5,054 bases of DNA from Candidatus Doudnabacteria bacterium (lineage in GTDB: Bacteria; Patescibacteriota; Doudnabacteria; UBA920; O2-02-FULL-48-8), in contig JACQPC010000054.1 in assembly GCA_016207695.1 (NCBI GenBank), positions 1-5,054 on the forward strand, given 5' to 3'. A program made the position numbers and the translations under genes. Shown in pieces: positions 1 through 5,054 of this stretch. The notes under the pieces were generated by a model, which was not told where the DNA came from, ran no database searches, and saw only the letters and a program-made list of their open reading frames with translations. How positions within the stretch are numbered: position 1 is the stretch's first letter; each line of letters begins with the position of its first letter.

Positions 1-1041
1 CTGCTGCTTTTAGGTTTGCTGATGATTTATTCAACTACCCTGGAAGCCGGCAGCGGCTTGATGTTGAGGCAGGTTATTTTTGCCACAATTGGACTGGCTG
101 CTTTGTTTGCGCTGGCCTTTTATGATTACCGGAACTTAAAAAAAACTACCGCTTGGCTTTATAGTGCCATTGTTTTGGCTTTAATTTATGTCTATTTTTT
201 CAGTACTGCCATTCGCGGATCAAGCAGATGGATTGACCTGGGATTTTTTCAGCTGCAGCCAGCGGAGTTTGCCAAACTGTTTATGGTGGTAATTATGGCG
301 AAGTTTTTGGACAAAAGCGGAGAGAAGCTAAAAAGTTTCCATTATGTCCTGCTTTCCGCGGTGTATGTTGGCATCCCGGCGCTGTTGATTTTGATTGAAC
401 CGGATCTTGGCTCATCGGTGGTAATCGTTGGGACTTGGCTGGCAATGCTGTTTTTTTCGCCAATGAAGAAAAAGCAGATTATGATTCTTATTGGCATTTT
501 AATCGTGATGCTGGCGTTAGCTTGGAATTTTGCCCTCCACGACTATCAGAAGCAGAGGGTTTTTACTTTTTTAAATCCCCAAACGGATCCTGCCGGAAGC
601 GGATACAATGCCATCCAATCCATAATTGCTGTCGGCTCCGGCGGATTGTGGGGCAGGGGGCTTGGGCGGGGATTCCAGTCTCAACTCAAGTTTTTGCCCG
701 AGCGCCAGACGGATTTTATTTTTGCGTCAACAGCCGAAGAGTTGGGGCTCTTGGGGAGCATGGTCGTTTTAGGGCTGTTTTTTGTGATTTTTTATCGTCT
801 TATCAAGGTCGTAAAATCAGCCAGAGACAATTTTGGCATGTATTTGTCCTTGGGGATATTTTTTATGTTTTTAATCCAGGTATTGATTAATATTGGCATG
901 AATATTGGGGTCGTTCCGGTTACTGGCATTCCTTTGCCGCTTCTAAGCTACGGCGGAAGCTCGCTAATTACCACTTTTTTGGCTTTGGGAGTCATTCAAA
1001 GCATTGTGGCTCGCAGTAAAGCCGTCAAGTTTCGGGGCTAA
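1..1041 (+). CDS. rodA: RodA, SEDS-family peptidoglycan glycosyltransferase (5' end outside window)
   Basis: RodA is an integral-membrane SEDS polymerase. It links lipid II into glycan strands during cell elongation, working with a class B penicillin-binding protein. The reading frame is open from base 1, so the gene starts upstream. The visible 346 residues lack roughly the first 20-35 of a usual 370-380. The protein is almost entirely hydrophobic membrane segments. Family motifs seen: IRGSSRWI (211-234), QPAE (256-267), EPDLGSS (397-417), the SIIAVGSGG stretch, LPERQTDFIF (694-723) and PLPLLSYGGSS (931-963). The Asp of TDFIF (712-714) corresponds to the residue known to be essential in RodA proteins. 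The NPQTDPAGSGYN and GSGG...GRG pattern favours RodA over FtsW. The stop is TAA. No convincing terminator follows; the next gene appears to have its own promoter. Confidence 0.95.
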   Translation: MLLLGLLMIYSTTLEAGSGLMLRQVIFATIGLAALFALAFYDYRNLKKTTAWLYSAIVLALIYVYFFSTAIRGSSRWIDLGFFQLQPAEFAKLFMVVIMAKFLDKSGEKLKSFHYVLLSAVYVGIPALLILIEPDLGSSVVIVGTWLAMLFFSPMKKKQIMILIGILIVMLALAWNFALHDYQKQRVFTFLNPQTDPAGSGYNAIQSIIAVGSGGLWGRGLGRGFQSQLKFLPERQTDFIFASTAEELGLLGSMVVLGLFFVIFYRLIKVVKSARDNFGMYLSLGIFFMFLIQVLINIGMNIGVVPVTGIPLPLLSYGGSSLITTFLALGVIQSIVARSKAVKFRG

Positions 1042-1045
1042 GCGA

Positions 1046-1073
1046 TTGACTGATGGTTTTTTAGTGTTAGAAT
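1046..1073 (+). promoter_or_regulatory. Probable sigma-70-type promoter for the zinc-ribbon gene
   Basis: A -35 element TTGACT (1046-1051) and a -10 element TAGAAT (1068-1073) are separated by 16 bp. Each matches the consensus at five of six positions. The element sits in the 38-bp gap after rodA. A start about 7 nt past the -10 box would fall on or next to the ATG at 1080, which predicts a leaderless or nearly leaderless mRNA. The motifs are seen directly; the activity is inferred. Confidence 0.6.
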
Positions 1074-1079
1074 TAAGTC

Positions 1080-1436
1080 ATGGGAAGGCTTGACTTTCAA
1101 AAGATTGTTGCCTGGCTGTCATATATCCTAAGATGTCCTGTCTGTGGACATAAGTATAATCTGGAAAGAACGAGGATAATTGACACCAAAGATGAGAGGC
1201 CTGCTTTGGGCGCTAGCCTTCTGGTGCACACGGATTGCGATTCTTGCAAAAGCTCCGTTGTATTCAGCATCGCCATTGATGGCCCTGAAATTTTTTCAAT
1301 TGGCATGGTTACGGACTTAACCTCTGCCGATACCTCCAAATTTAAAAACAGAAAACCGATTTCTCCTGATGAAGTGATTGCCGCACACGAGTTTCTCTTA
1401 ACCTTTAACGGAGATTTTAGGTCAGTTTTGAGGTAA
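1080..1436 (+). CDS. Small double-CxxC (probable zinc-ribbon) protein of unknown function
   Basis: This 118-residue soluble protein has no signal peptide or membrane segment. Two CxxC pairs, CPVC at residues 19-22 and CDSC at 53-56, are spaced as in a zinc ribbon and probably bind one Zn(II). The first knuckle is preceded by a short amphipathic N-terminus. The part after the second pair holds a beta-rich stretch (VVFSIAIDGPEIFSIGMVTDLT) and a C-terminal PISPDEVIAAHEFL helix. From memory, similar short proteins with a CPVCG knuckle, a TDLT motif and a PI..DEVI..H tail occur in Parcubacteria-type genomes; I know of no assigned function. The ATG at 1080 is chosen because the protein begins sensibly there and the promoter places the mRNA start at it; there is no Shine-Dalgarno. 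It appears to be transcribed alone, between its own promoter and terminator. A regulatory or RNA/DNA-binding role is possible but not shown. Confidence 0.85.
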   Translation: MGRLDFQKIVAWLSYILRCPVCGHKYNLERTRIIDTKDERPALGASLLVHTDCDSCKSSVVFSIAIDGPEIFSIGMVTDLTSADTSKFKNRKPISPDEVIAAHEFLLTFNGDFRSVLR

Positions 1437-1453
1437 CTTAAGCGTGCTTTACG

Positions 1454-1480
1454 AAATAGCGCTTTTGTGCTATTTTTATT
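1454..1480 (+). terminator. Intrinsic terminator after the zinc-ribbon gene
   Basis: AAATAGC (1454-1460) pairs with GCTATTT (1469-1475). The stem extends inward by a G-U and a C-G pair, giving nine pairs around a TTTT loop. The descending arm runs into a T-rich tract (TTTTTATTT, to about 1481). It lies 18 bp after the TAA. The stem is rather AU-rich, so termination may be partial. Confidence 0.7.
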
Positions 1481-1498
1481 TGGCAAGTTTCAAAGCCA

Positions 1499-1538
1499 CC
1501 CTCACCCCCGACCCCTCTCCCGTCGAGGGAGAGGGGAG
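1499..1538. repeat. GC-rich palindromic repeat in front of rplY
   Basis: CCCCTCTCCC (1512-1521) and GGGAGAGGGG (1527-1536) form a perfect 10-bp inverted repeat around GTCGA. It is preceded by CCCTCACCCCCGA (1499-1511). The C-only then G-only composition differs sharply from the AT-rich bases on both sides. The pattern CCCTCACCCC...CCCTCTCCC...GGGAGAGGGG matches, from memory, a short palindromic repeat scattered between genes of many bacteria. It is not followed by a T-tract, so it is not a terminator. Its 3' arm contains purine-rich GGGAGAGGGG, but this ends 23 nt before the rplY ATG, too far to be a ribosome-binding site. Confidence 0.75.
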
Positions 1539-1559
1539 TTCTAATCTGTAGATAACCAA

Positions 1560-2282
1560 ATGCAAATTATTCTTACCGCAAACAAACGAACCCATCTGGG
1601 CAAGACAATAAACCAACTTCGCAAGCAGAACATACTGCCGGGCGTTGTGTATGGCCACGGGTTTGACTCAACCCCACTGGAAATGAATGAAAAGGAATTT
1701 AAGAAGGCTTTCAAGCAGGCAGGTGAAAATACATTGGTTTCCCTGCAAGTTGAAGGTCAAACCATCCCGGTTATTATTCATGATGTCCAGATGCATTATT
1801 TAAAAGACCACCCGATCCATGTTGATTTCTATGCGGTAAAAATGGATGAGAAGCTTAAGGCCCGCATCCCCGTGCACTTTGTCGGTGAATCTGCCGCGGT
1901 AAAGGAGCTAGGGGGCGTCTTGGTCAAGAATTTGTTTGAAATTGAAGTTGAGTGTTTGCCGGTCGATTTACCGCACTTTTTTGAGGTTGATATCTCTTCT
2001 CTTAATACCTTTGAAGATGCCATTAGAGTTTCTAACATAAAGGTTCCAGAAAAAGTTAAAGTATTGGCTCCTGCCGATGAGTTGATTGCCAATGTAGCCG
2101 CACCCCGAAGCGAAGAGGAGCTGAAGTCTTTGGAGGCTGAAGTTGTCGAAAAGGTTGAGGAAGTTGAGGGGGTAGTTAAGCCAGAAGCGGCCCCCGGCGG
2201 GAAAGAAGGGGTTTTGAAAGAGGCAGCAGCGGAAGAGGAGAAAGCCGAGCCCAAAGAGGCCAAAACGTCGAAAAAAGAATAG
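1560..2282 (+). CDS. rplY: 50S ribosomal protein L25 (general stress protein CTC / TL5 type)
   Basis: L25 binds 5S rRNA in the central protuberance of the large subunit. This is the long two-domain CTC/TL5 form of 240 residues, not the roughly 94-residue E. coli form. The 5S-binding N-domain spans about residues 1-92, with LPGVVYG (26-32) and HPIHVDF (84-90). The second beta-rich domain spans about 93-181 (IPVHFVGES, GGVL, CLPVDLP, the DIS...DAI region). A low-complexity tail (182-240) is rich in Glu, Lys, Ala and Pro and ends in KTSKKE. The ATG is the first residue of the usual MQIILTA-type N-terminus; the frame has no better start and no Shine-Dalgarno precedes it. The stop is TAG, one codon before the deacetylase start, so the two genes are probably cotranscribed. 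A palindromic repeat occupies the expected promoter region. Confidence 0.96.
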   Translation: MQIILTANKRTHLGKTINQLRKQNILPGVVYGHGFDSTPLEMNEKEFKKAFKQAGENTLVSLQVEGQTIPVIIHDVQMHYLKDHPIHVDFYAVKMDEKLKARIPVHFVGESAAVKELGGVLVKNLFEIEVECLPVDLPHFFEVDISSLNTFEDAIRVSNIKVPEKVKVLAPADELIANVAAPRSEEELKSLEAEVVEKVEEVEGVVKPEAAPGGKEGVLKEAAAEEEKAEPKEAKTSKKE

Positions 2283-2285
2283 TGC

Positions 2286-3239
2286 ATGCAACAACTGGAT
2301 CTGTTTGATTATCACCCTAGTGCCAGGCGTTCGAGGTGGAATTTATCTCGACAGGAAATTGGGGCAATAGTAATATTTGTTTTAGCGATTTTCTTTGCAG
2401 CACAACCAGAGCCGCTACCCGCCCTTTTGCCTAAAGATCTGCCGGCGGCTCCGATAGCTGCTGAAGCGAGAATTTTGCCGACAGCAACGGCCCCTACCAT
2501 CACGCAGCTTTCACCCAAACAACTGCCGCAGAGCTTTTCGGTTCCGGTGCTGATGTATCATCATGTTAAGATTGTGGATCCTTATGCGAATGCCTTGGAT
2601 AGGAATTTGACAGTCAGCCCTTCCGACTTTGAACAGCAGGTAAAATATTTTGCAGAGTCTGGTTTTCAGTCTGTAACTTTGGGTCAGGTTTCAAGCGCAT
2701 TATCGGCCGGAGCAAGCCTGCCTGCCAAGCCAATAGTGTTTACGTTTGATGACGGCTATGAAGACGTGTTTATCAATGCAGTGCCGATTTTGCAAAAGTA
2801 TAACTACGTCGGCAGCTTTGCGGTTGTCCCGGGTTTTTTTGGATTCAAAGGCTATGCCAGCTGGGATCAGGTTAAGGCCGCTGCCGATGCCGGCATGGAA
2901 CTAGTCTCCCATACTATGCACCATATTGACCTCACTAACAGAAAGTATTCTTTTGAGGACCTGATGGTTGAACTGGAAGGGTCCAAGCTCTTCTTGGAAA
3001 GCCGGATTAACAAACCGGTTGATGTTTTAATCTACCCCTATGGGAAATATGATCAGCGGGCGATGGAAGCTGCAAGGAAGGCTGGGTATAAAATCGCTTT
3101 TACCACAGAGTTTGGGACCAATATAAGCTTAAGCCGAGCTTACGCCTCGCCTCGAGTCCGTGTGCATGGGATTGATGGCCTTGCCAAGCTTAAAAAACTG
3201 TTAGGGAGGCAAATCGCCGTTTCCCGGCAAGGTCCATGA
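2286..3239 (+). CDS. Membrane-anchored polysaccharide deacetylase (NodB/CE4 family)
   Basis: This is probably a metal-dependent deacetylase that removes N-acetyl groups from peptidoglycan or an exopolysaccharide outside the membrane. A short basic cytoplasmic N-terminus (R14, R15, R17) precedes one membrane segment at about residues 25-39. An Ala/Pro-rich linker (about 40-83) leads to the catalytic domain, which opens with PVLMYHHV (87-94). CE4 motifs seen: TFDDG (153-157; D155 catalytic base, D156 metal ligand), SHTMHH (208-213; H209 and H213 metal ligands) and YPYGK (250-254). PRVRV near the end matches the usual C-terminal strand. The length of 317 is normal for an anchored form. The preceding gene's TAG stop lies in the same frame two codons upstream, so no earlier start is possible. 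There is no Shine-Dalgarno; translation may rely on reinitiation after L25. The last 50 bp overlap the converging prmC. The substrate cannot be told from sequence. Confidence 0.93.
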   Translation: MQQLDLFDYHPSARRSRWNLSRQEIGAIVIFVLAIFFAAQPEPLPALLPKDLPAAPIAAEARILPTATAPTITQLSPKQLPQSFSVPVLMYHHVKIVDPYANALDRNLTVSPSDFEQQVKYFAESGFQSVTLGQVSSALSAGASLPAKPIVFTFDDGYEDVFINAVPILQKYNYVGSFAVVPGFFGFKGYASWDQVKAAADAGMELVSHTMHHIDLTNRKYSFEDLMVELEGSKLFLESRINKPVDVLIYPYGKYDQRAMEAARKAGYKIAFTTEFGTNISLSRAYASPRVRVHGIDGLAKLKKLLGRQIAVSRQGP

Positions 3240-4080
3240 ATAAATTAAGCTTATATTCTGGCAGCAATTTCGCTGCCAGTTTTTTTATTTGTAATGTCTG
3301 CCGTGGGTCAAACTCGACGAAGACGGTTTTGGGATAAGATTGCTTCGTCGTCCGGTCGGATGACCGGACTCCTCGCAAATGCGAAAGTTGTGCAAACAAT
3401 TTTTCAATCAGTTCCAAACCCTGTTTTTTGGCAAACAGCGCATTTTGTGGCTCGAACTTTAGCCCCTTAGTTTCTGCTGAAGTATTGTTTTTCCAAGCCC
3501 TCCAGCCATAGGGGAGATTGGCGATAATGACATCAAAGCGCTGGTTTTTCCACGGCAGAAGCAGGCTGCCTTGCTTGAAAGTTATTTTGACTTTGTGCCT
3601 TTTGGCATTTTTTTGCGCGACTCTAAGCGCAGCTTTTGAAATATCTGAAGCGAAAAAACGCAATCCCGAACCTTGTCCCGGACTCTGATCCGGGATTGAT
3701 TTAGGATCTCCTAAACGATTACCTAAAGCAATAATTATGCACCCCGAACCCGTCCCTATGTCCAAGATTTTGGCGCTACTTTTTTGCGATCGCACAAAAA
3801 TGGCGCAGACAAGATCCACTAAACTTTCTGTCTCAGGGCGGGGAATAAGCACATCGGGGGTAACCAAAAAATCCAGGCCATAAAATTCTTTATGGCCGGT
3901 TAGATATGCCACCGGCCAGCCAAGGCTTCGTTTTTTGAGGAGTATACGCAAACTACGTAGTTTGCGTATACGTAATTTTTTTTCAGGACAAGCAAACAAA
4001 AAAGCCTTATCTTTTTTAAGAACAAAGCTTAAAAGAATCGGCGCGTCTTCGTGCAGTTTCAGCGCTTCTTTGATGGTCAT
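3190..4080 (-). CDS. prmC: PrmC (HemK), release factor glutamine N5-methyltransferase, carrying in-frame palindromic inserts
   Basis: PrmC uses S-adenosylmethionine to methylate the glutamine of the GGQ motif in release factors, which speeds peptide release. The protein has 296 residues. A helical N-domain (about 1-78) is followed by RPETE (81-85), the SAM-binding loop DIGTGSGC (107-114), the acidic FFASDIS strand (142-148), and NLPY (188-191) where most PrmC proteins have [23 protein letters not shown] and the final DLAGKRRF stretch are also typical. Three palindromic sequences lie in frame at residues 37-46, 128-140 and 235-248; the latter two fall in expected loops, so the core fold should survive. 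ATG overlaps the prfA TGA as ATGA, indicating translational coupling with the gene for its substrate. No Shine-Dalgarno is seen. The stop is TAA, inside the converging deacetylase gene; I found no minus-strand terminator beyond it. Confidence 0.94.
   Translation of the reverse strand: MTIKEALKLHEDAPILLSFVLKKDKAFLFACPEKKLRIRKLRSLRILLKKRSLGWPVAYLTGHKEFYGLDFLVTPDVLIPRPETESLVDLVCAIFVRSQKSSAKILDIGTGSGCIIIALGNRLGDPKSIPDQSPGQGSGLRFFASDISKAALRVAQKNAKRHKVKITFKQGSLLLPWKNQRFDVIIANLPYGWRAWKNNTSAETKGLKFEPQNALFAKKQGLELIEKLFAQLSHLRGVRSSDRTTKQSYPKTVFVEFDPRQTLQIKKLAAKLLPEYKLNLFMDLAGKRRFASLTVF
3258..3290 (+). terminator. Intrinsic terminator of the rplY-deacetylase unit, embedded in antisense prmC
   Basis: CTGGCAGC (3258-3265) pairs perfectly with GCTGCCAG (3272-3279) around AATTTC. 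It is followed by TTTTTTTATTT (3280-3290). It begins 18 bp after the deacetylase TGA. On the minus strand the hairpin is not followed by a T-tract, so it should act on plus-strand transcripts only. The same bases encode LAAKLLP in the conserved C-terminal part of prmC. Confidence 0.85.
3338..3378. repeat. Palindromic repeat inside prmC (GCGAGGAG...CGACGAAGCAATC type)
   Basis: GTCCGGTC (3350-3357) and GACCGGAC (3362-3369) form a perfect 8-bp inverted repeat around GGAT. Read on the minus strand, it is flanked by TTGCGAGGAG and CGACGAAGCAATC. From memory, those flanks match the ends of a dispersed repeat (ATTGCGAGGAG...CGACGAAGCAATC) found in many unrelated bacteria. In prmC it encodes residues 235-248, just before the conserved TVFVEFDPR strand where PrmC proteins normally have a short loop. 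Confidence 0.7.
3661..3698. repeat. Palindromic repeat inside prmC (TCCCGGA...TCCGGGA type)
   Basis: Two nested inverted repeats are present: TCCCGGA (3676-3682) with TCCGGGA (3689-3695), and the outer CAATCCCG (3661-3668) with CGGGATTG (3691-3698). The right arms overlap, so the two hairpins exclude each other. The TCCCGGA-CT...GATCCGGGAT pattern resembles, from memory, dispersed repeats in Rickettsia and other bacteria. In prmC it encodes residues 128-140 (Ser/Pro/Gly/Gln-rich), between the helix after the SAM loop and the FFASDIS strand. No conserved PrmC sequence belongs there. Confidence 0.7.
3942..3971. repeat. Perfect 30-bp palindrome inside prmC
   Basis: The 15-base arm GTATACGCAAACTAC (3942-3956) is followed immediately by its exact reverse complement (3957-3971), with no spacer. 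Symmetry ends at 3941/3972. It encodes residues 37-46 of PrmC, a run of alternating Arg/Lys and aliphatic residues in the N-terminal helical domain. In RNA it would fold into a long hairpin about 110 nt after the prmC start codon. Confidence 0.85.
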
Positions 4081-5054
4081 TTGTTAAGCAATGCCAATTG
4101 CCGTTTTTGGTCTTCCTCGCTCATAGCATCCGTGATTCTTCCCAAATCCCCATCCATAATTGTTTGGATTTGATTCCAGCTTTTGTTAATGCGGTGATCA
4201 GTAATCCTGTCCTGGGGAAAGTTATATGTCCTAATTTTTTCAGATCGATCCCCAGTGCCGATTTGGGAGCGCCTTTTTTCCCGCAGTTTGCGGGCCTTTT
4301 TTTCTTCCTCAATAGCTAGCACCCTGGCGCGCAAAATGTTTAAGGCCTTTTCTTTGTTCTGGGCCTGGCTGCGTTCATCTTGAATCGTTGCCATAGTTCC
4401 GGTTGGGACGTGGGTGGCGCGGATAGCGGAATAAGTTGTATTGACTGATTGTCCGCCGTGGCCGGATGAGGTTGTAGCCTCAATTTTGATGTCCTTGGAA
4501 TCGATTTTGAAATCAGTTTCTGCGACTTCCGGCATAACCGCAACCGTGACGGTAGAGGTGTGCACTCGCCCTGATTTTTCGGTTTCCGGCACTCGCTGGA
4601 CCCGGTGGACACCTGATTCGTATTTGAACTTGGAATAAGCGCCTGTTCCGAGAATTTCAAAAATAATTTCTTTGAACCCGCCGATGCTTGTTCTGTTTGA
4701 TGATGCAATCACGGTCTTGCATCCTAACTTTTCGGCGTATTTCGAATACATCCGGAACAATTCCGCGGCAAAAAGGCCTGACTCATCACCGCCGGCGCCG
4801 GCGCGGATTTCCACTATGACATTTTTTTCATCATAGGGTTCTTTGGGAAGTAAGGCTTTGGTTAATTCTTCTTCAAGCTTTTGTTGTTCTTTCATAAGTC
4901 CCGGCAGTTCAGCGTTGGCGACATCGGCCAGTTCCGAACCCTCAGAGACAATGTATGCATGGTCGAAAATTTCTTTCGCCACTTTTTCCAGGCGGTTTAT
5001 TTTTTCAACCAATGGCAAAAGTTCGGCTTGTTTTTTTCCCAGCCGTTGCAGTTC
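4077..5054 (-). CDS. prfA: Peptide chain release factor 1, RF1 (5' end outside window)
   Basis: RF1 recognises UAA and UAG in the ribosomal A site and triggers hydrolysis of peptidyl-tRNA. The frame stays open to base 5054, so the start lies outside. The TTG at 5018 is not a credible start, because coiled-coil domain 1 continues through it. About 325 residues are visible; some 30-40 are missing. Seen in order: the rest of the helical N-domain, the RAGAGGDES motif, the FRMYSKYAE helix, and the stop-codon-reading PxT tripeptide as PET (4589-4581, within [13 protein letters not shown]), which marks RF1 rather than RF2. Then come the catalytic GGQ (4457-4449) in [12 protein letters not shown], and [21 protein letters not shown] ends the gene and overlaps the prmC start (ATGA). 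The GGQ glutamine is the residue PrmC methylates, so enzyme and substrate are coexpressed. Confidence 0.97.
   Translation of the reverse strand, partial: ELQRLGKKQAELLPLVEKINRLEKVAKEIFDHAYIVSEGSELADVANAELPGLMKEQQKLEEELTKALLPKEPYDEKNVIVEIRAGAGGDESGLFAAELFRMYSKYAEKLGCKTVIASSNRTSIGGFKEIIFEILGTGAYSKFKYESGVHRVQRVPETEKSGRVHTSTVTVAVMPEVAETDFKIDSKDIKIEATTSSGHGGQSVNTTYSAIRATHVPTGTMATIQDERSQAQNKEKALNILRARVLAIEEEKKARKLREKRRSQIGTGDRSEKIRTYNFPQDRITDHRINKSWNQIQTIMDGDLGRITDAMSEEDQKRQLALLNK

Noticed and set aside
435..890. Open frame of about 150 codons in another frame within rodA.
   Set aside because: It overlaps the unmistakable SEDS motifs of rodA and its own product has no recognisable features.
1829..2287. 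Long open frame on the minus strand opposite rplY (about 150 codons, Ser/Thr-rich).
   Set aside because: It is a shadow of the Glu/Lys/Ala-rich L25 tail; composition is low-complexity and no family is recognisable.
2605..2610. TTGACA inside the deacetylase gene as a possible -35 box.
   Set aside because: No suitable -10 element follows at 15-19 bp and it lies in conserved coding sequence.
3315..3350. Inverted repeat CGACGAAG (3315-3322) / CTTCGTCG (3343-3350) in prmC.
   Set aside because: The left arm encodes the conserved VFVEF strand; the match to the adjacent repeat end is probably chance, and the 20-base loop makes a strong hairpin unlikely.
4280..4303. Terminator-like CCCGCA-GTT-TGCGGG hairpin followed by CCTTTTTTT on the plus strand inside prfA.
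   Set aside because: It lies antisense within conserved RF1 codons (a Lys/Arg-rich [11 protein letters not shown] stretch supplies the T-run) and no plus-strand gene precedes it, so a functional role is unsupported.
4790..4804. GC-rich palindrome GCCGGCGCCGGC in prfA.
   Set aside because: It is explained by the codons of the conserved RF1 motif RAGAGGDE and is short.
5016..5018. TTG as a possible start of prfA inside the window.
   Set aside because: The frame continues open to the window edge with helical residues matching RF1 domain 1, and RF1 needs some 40 more N-terminal residues.
1..5054. Search for tRNA/rRNA genes, CRISPR arrays, insertion sequences, toxin-antitoxin or defence genes.
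   Set aside because: No cloverleaf, spaced direct repeats, transposase or defence-type domain could be seen; coding density leaves little unexplained space.

Overview
The window looks like ordinary housekeeping chromosome from a small-genome bacterium. My best guess is Candidatus Patescibacteria (the Candidate Phyla Radiation, perhaps a Parcubacteria lineage). I base this on tight gene packing, no Shine-Dalgarno sequence at any of the four visible starts, a short double-CxxC protein that resembles ones I recall from that group, and release-factor machinery with NLPY and GHGGQ variants. The lineage call is inference; no database was searched. TGA and TAG are both used as ordinary stops and Trp is TGG, so there is no sign of a recoded UGA.

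Layout, left to right. (1) The 3' part of rodA, the SEDS peptidoglycan polymerase, runs off the left edge (1-1041, +). (2) A 118-residue probable zinc-ribbon protein follows (1080-1436, +). It has a good promoter whose expected transcription start falls on the ATG, and its own hairpin-T terminator. (3) A 123-bp gap holds that terminator and a GC-rich palindromic repeat. (4) A two-gene unit follows: rplY (ribosomal protein L25/CTC, 1560-2282, +) and a membrane-anchored polysaccharide deacetylase (2286-3239, +). They are separated by one codon and lie in the same frame. (5) On the opposite strand, converging on the deacetylase, are prfA (RF1, running off the right edge) and prmC, the methyltransferase that modifies the RF1 GGQ glutamine. 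The two overlap by ATGA.

The genes fall into two themes: cell-wall assembly (rodA, deacetylase) and translation (L25, RF1, PrmC). The prfA-prmC pair is a classic enzyme-substrate neighbourhood.

I see no undescribed multigene system. The most interesting signal is at a smaller scale. prmC carries three unrelated palindromic sequences in its reading frame, two of which resemble dispersed bacterial palindromic repeats; a fourth such repeat lies in front of rplY. In addition, the intrinsic terminator of the deacetylase transcript is embedded in the 3' coding part of the antisense prmC gene, where the two genes overlap by 50 bp.
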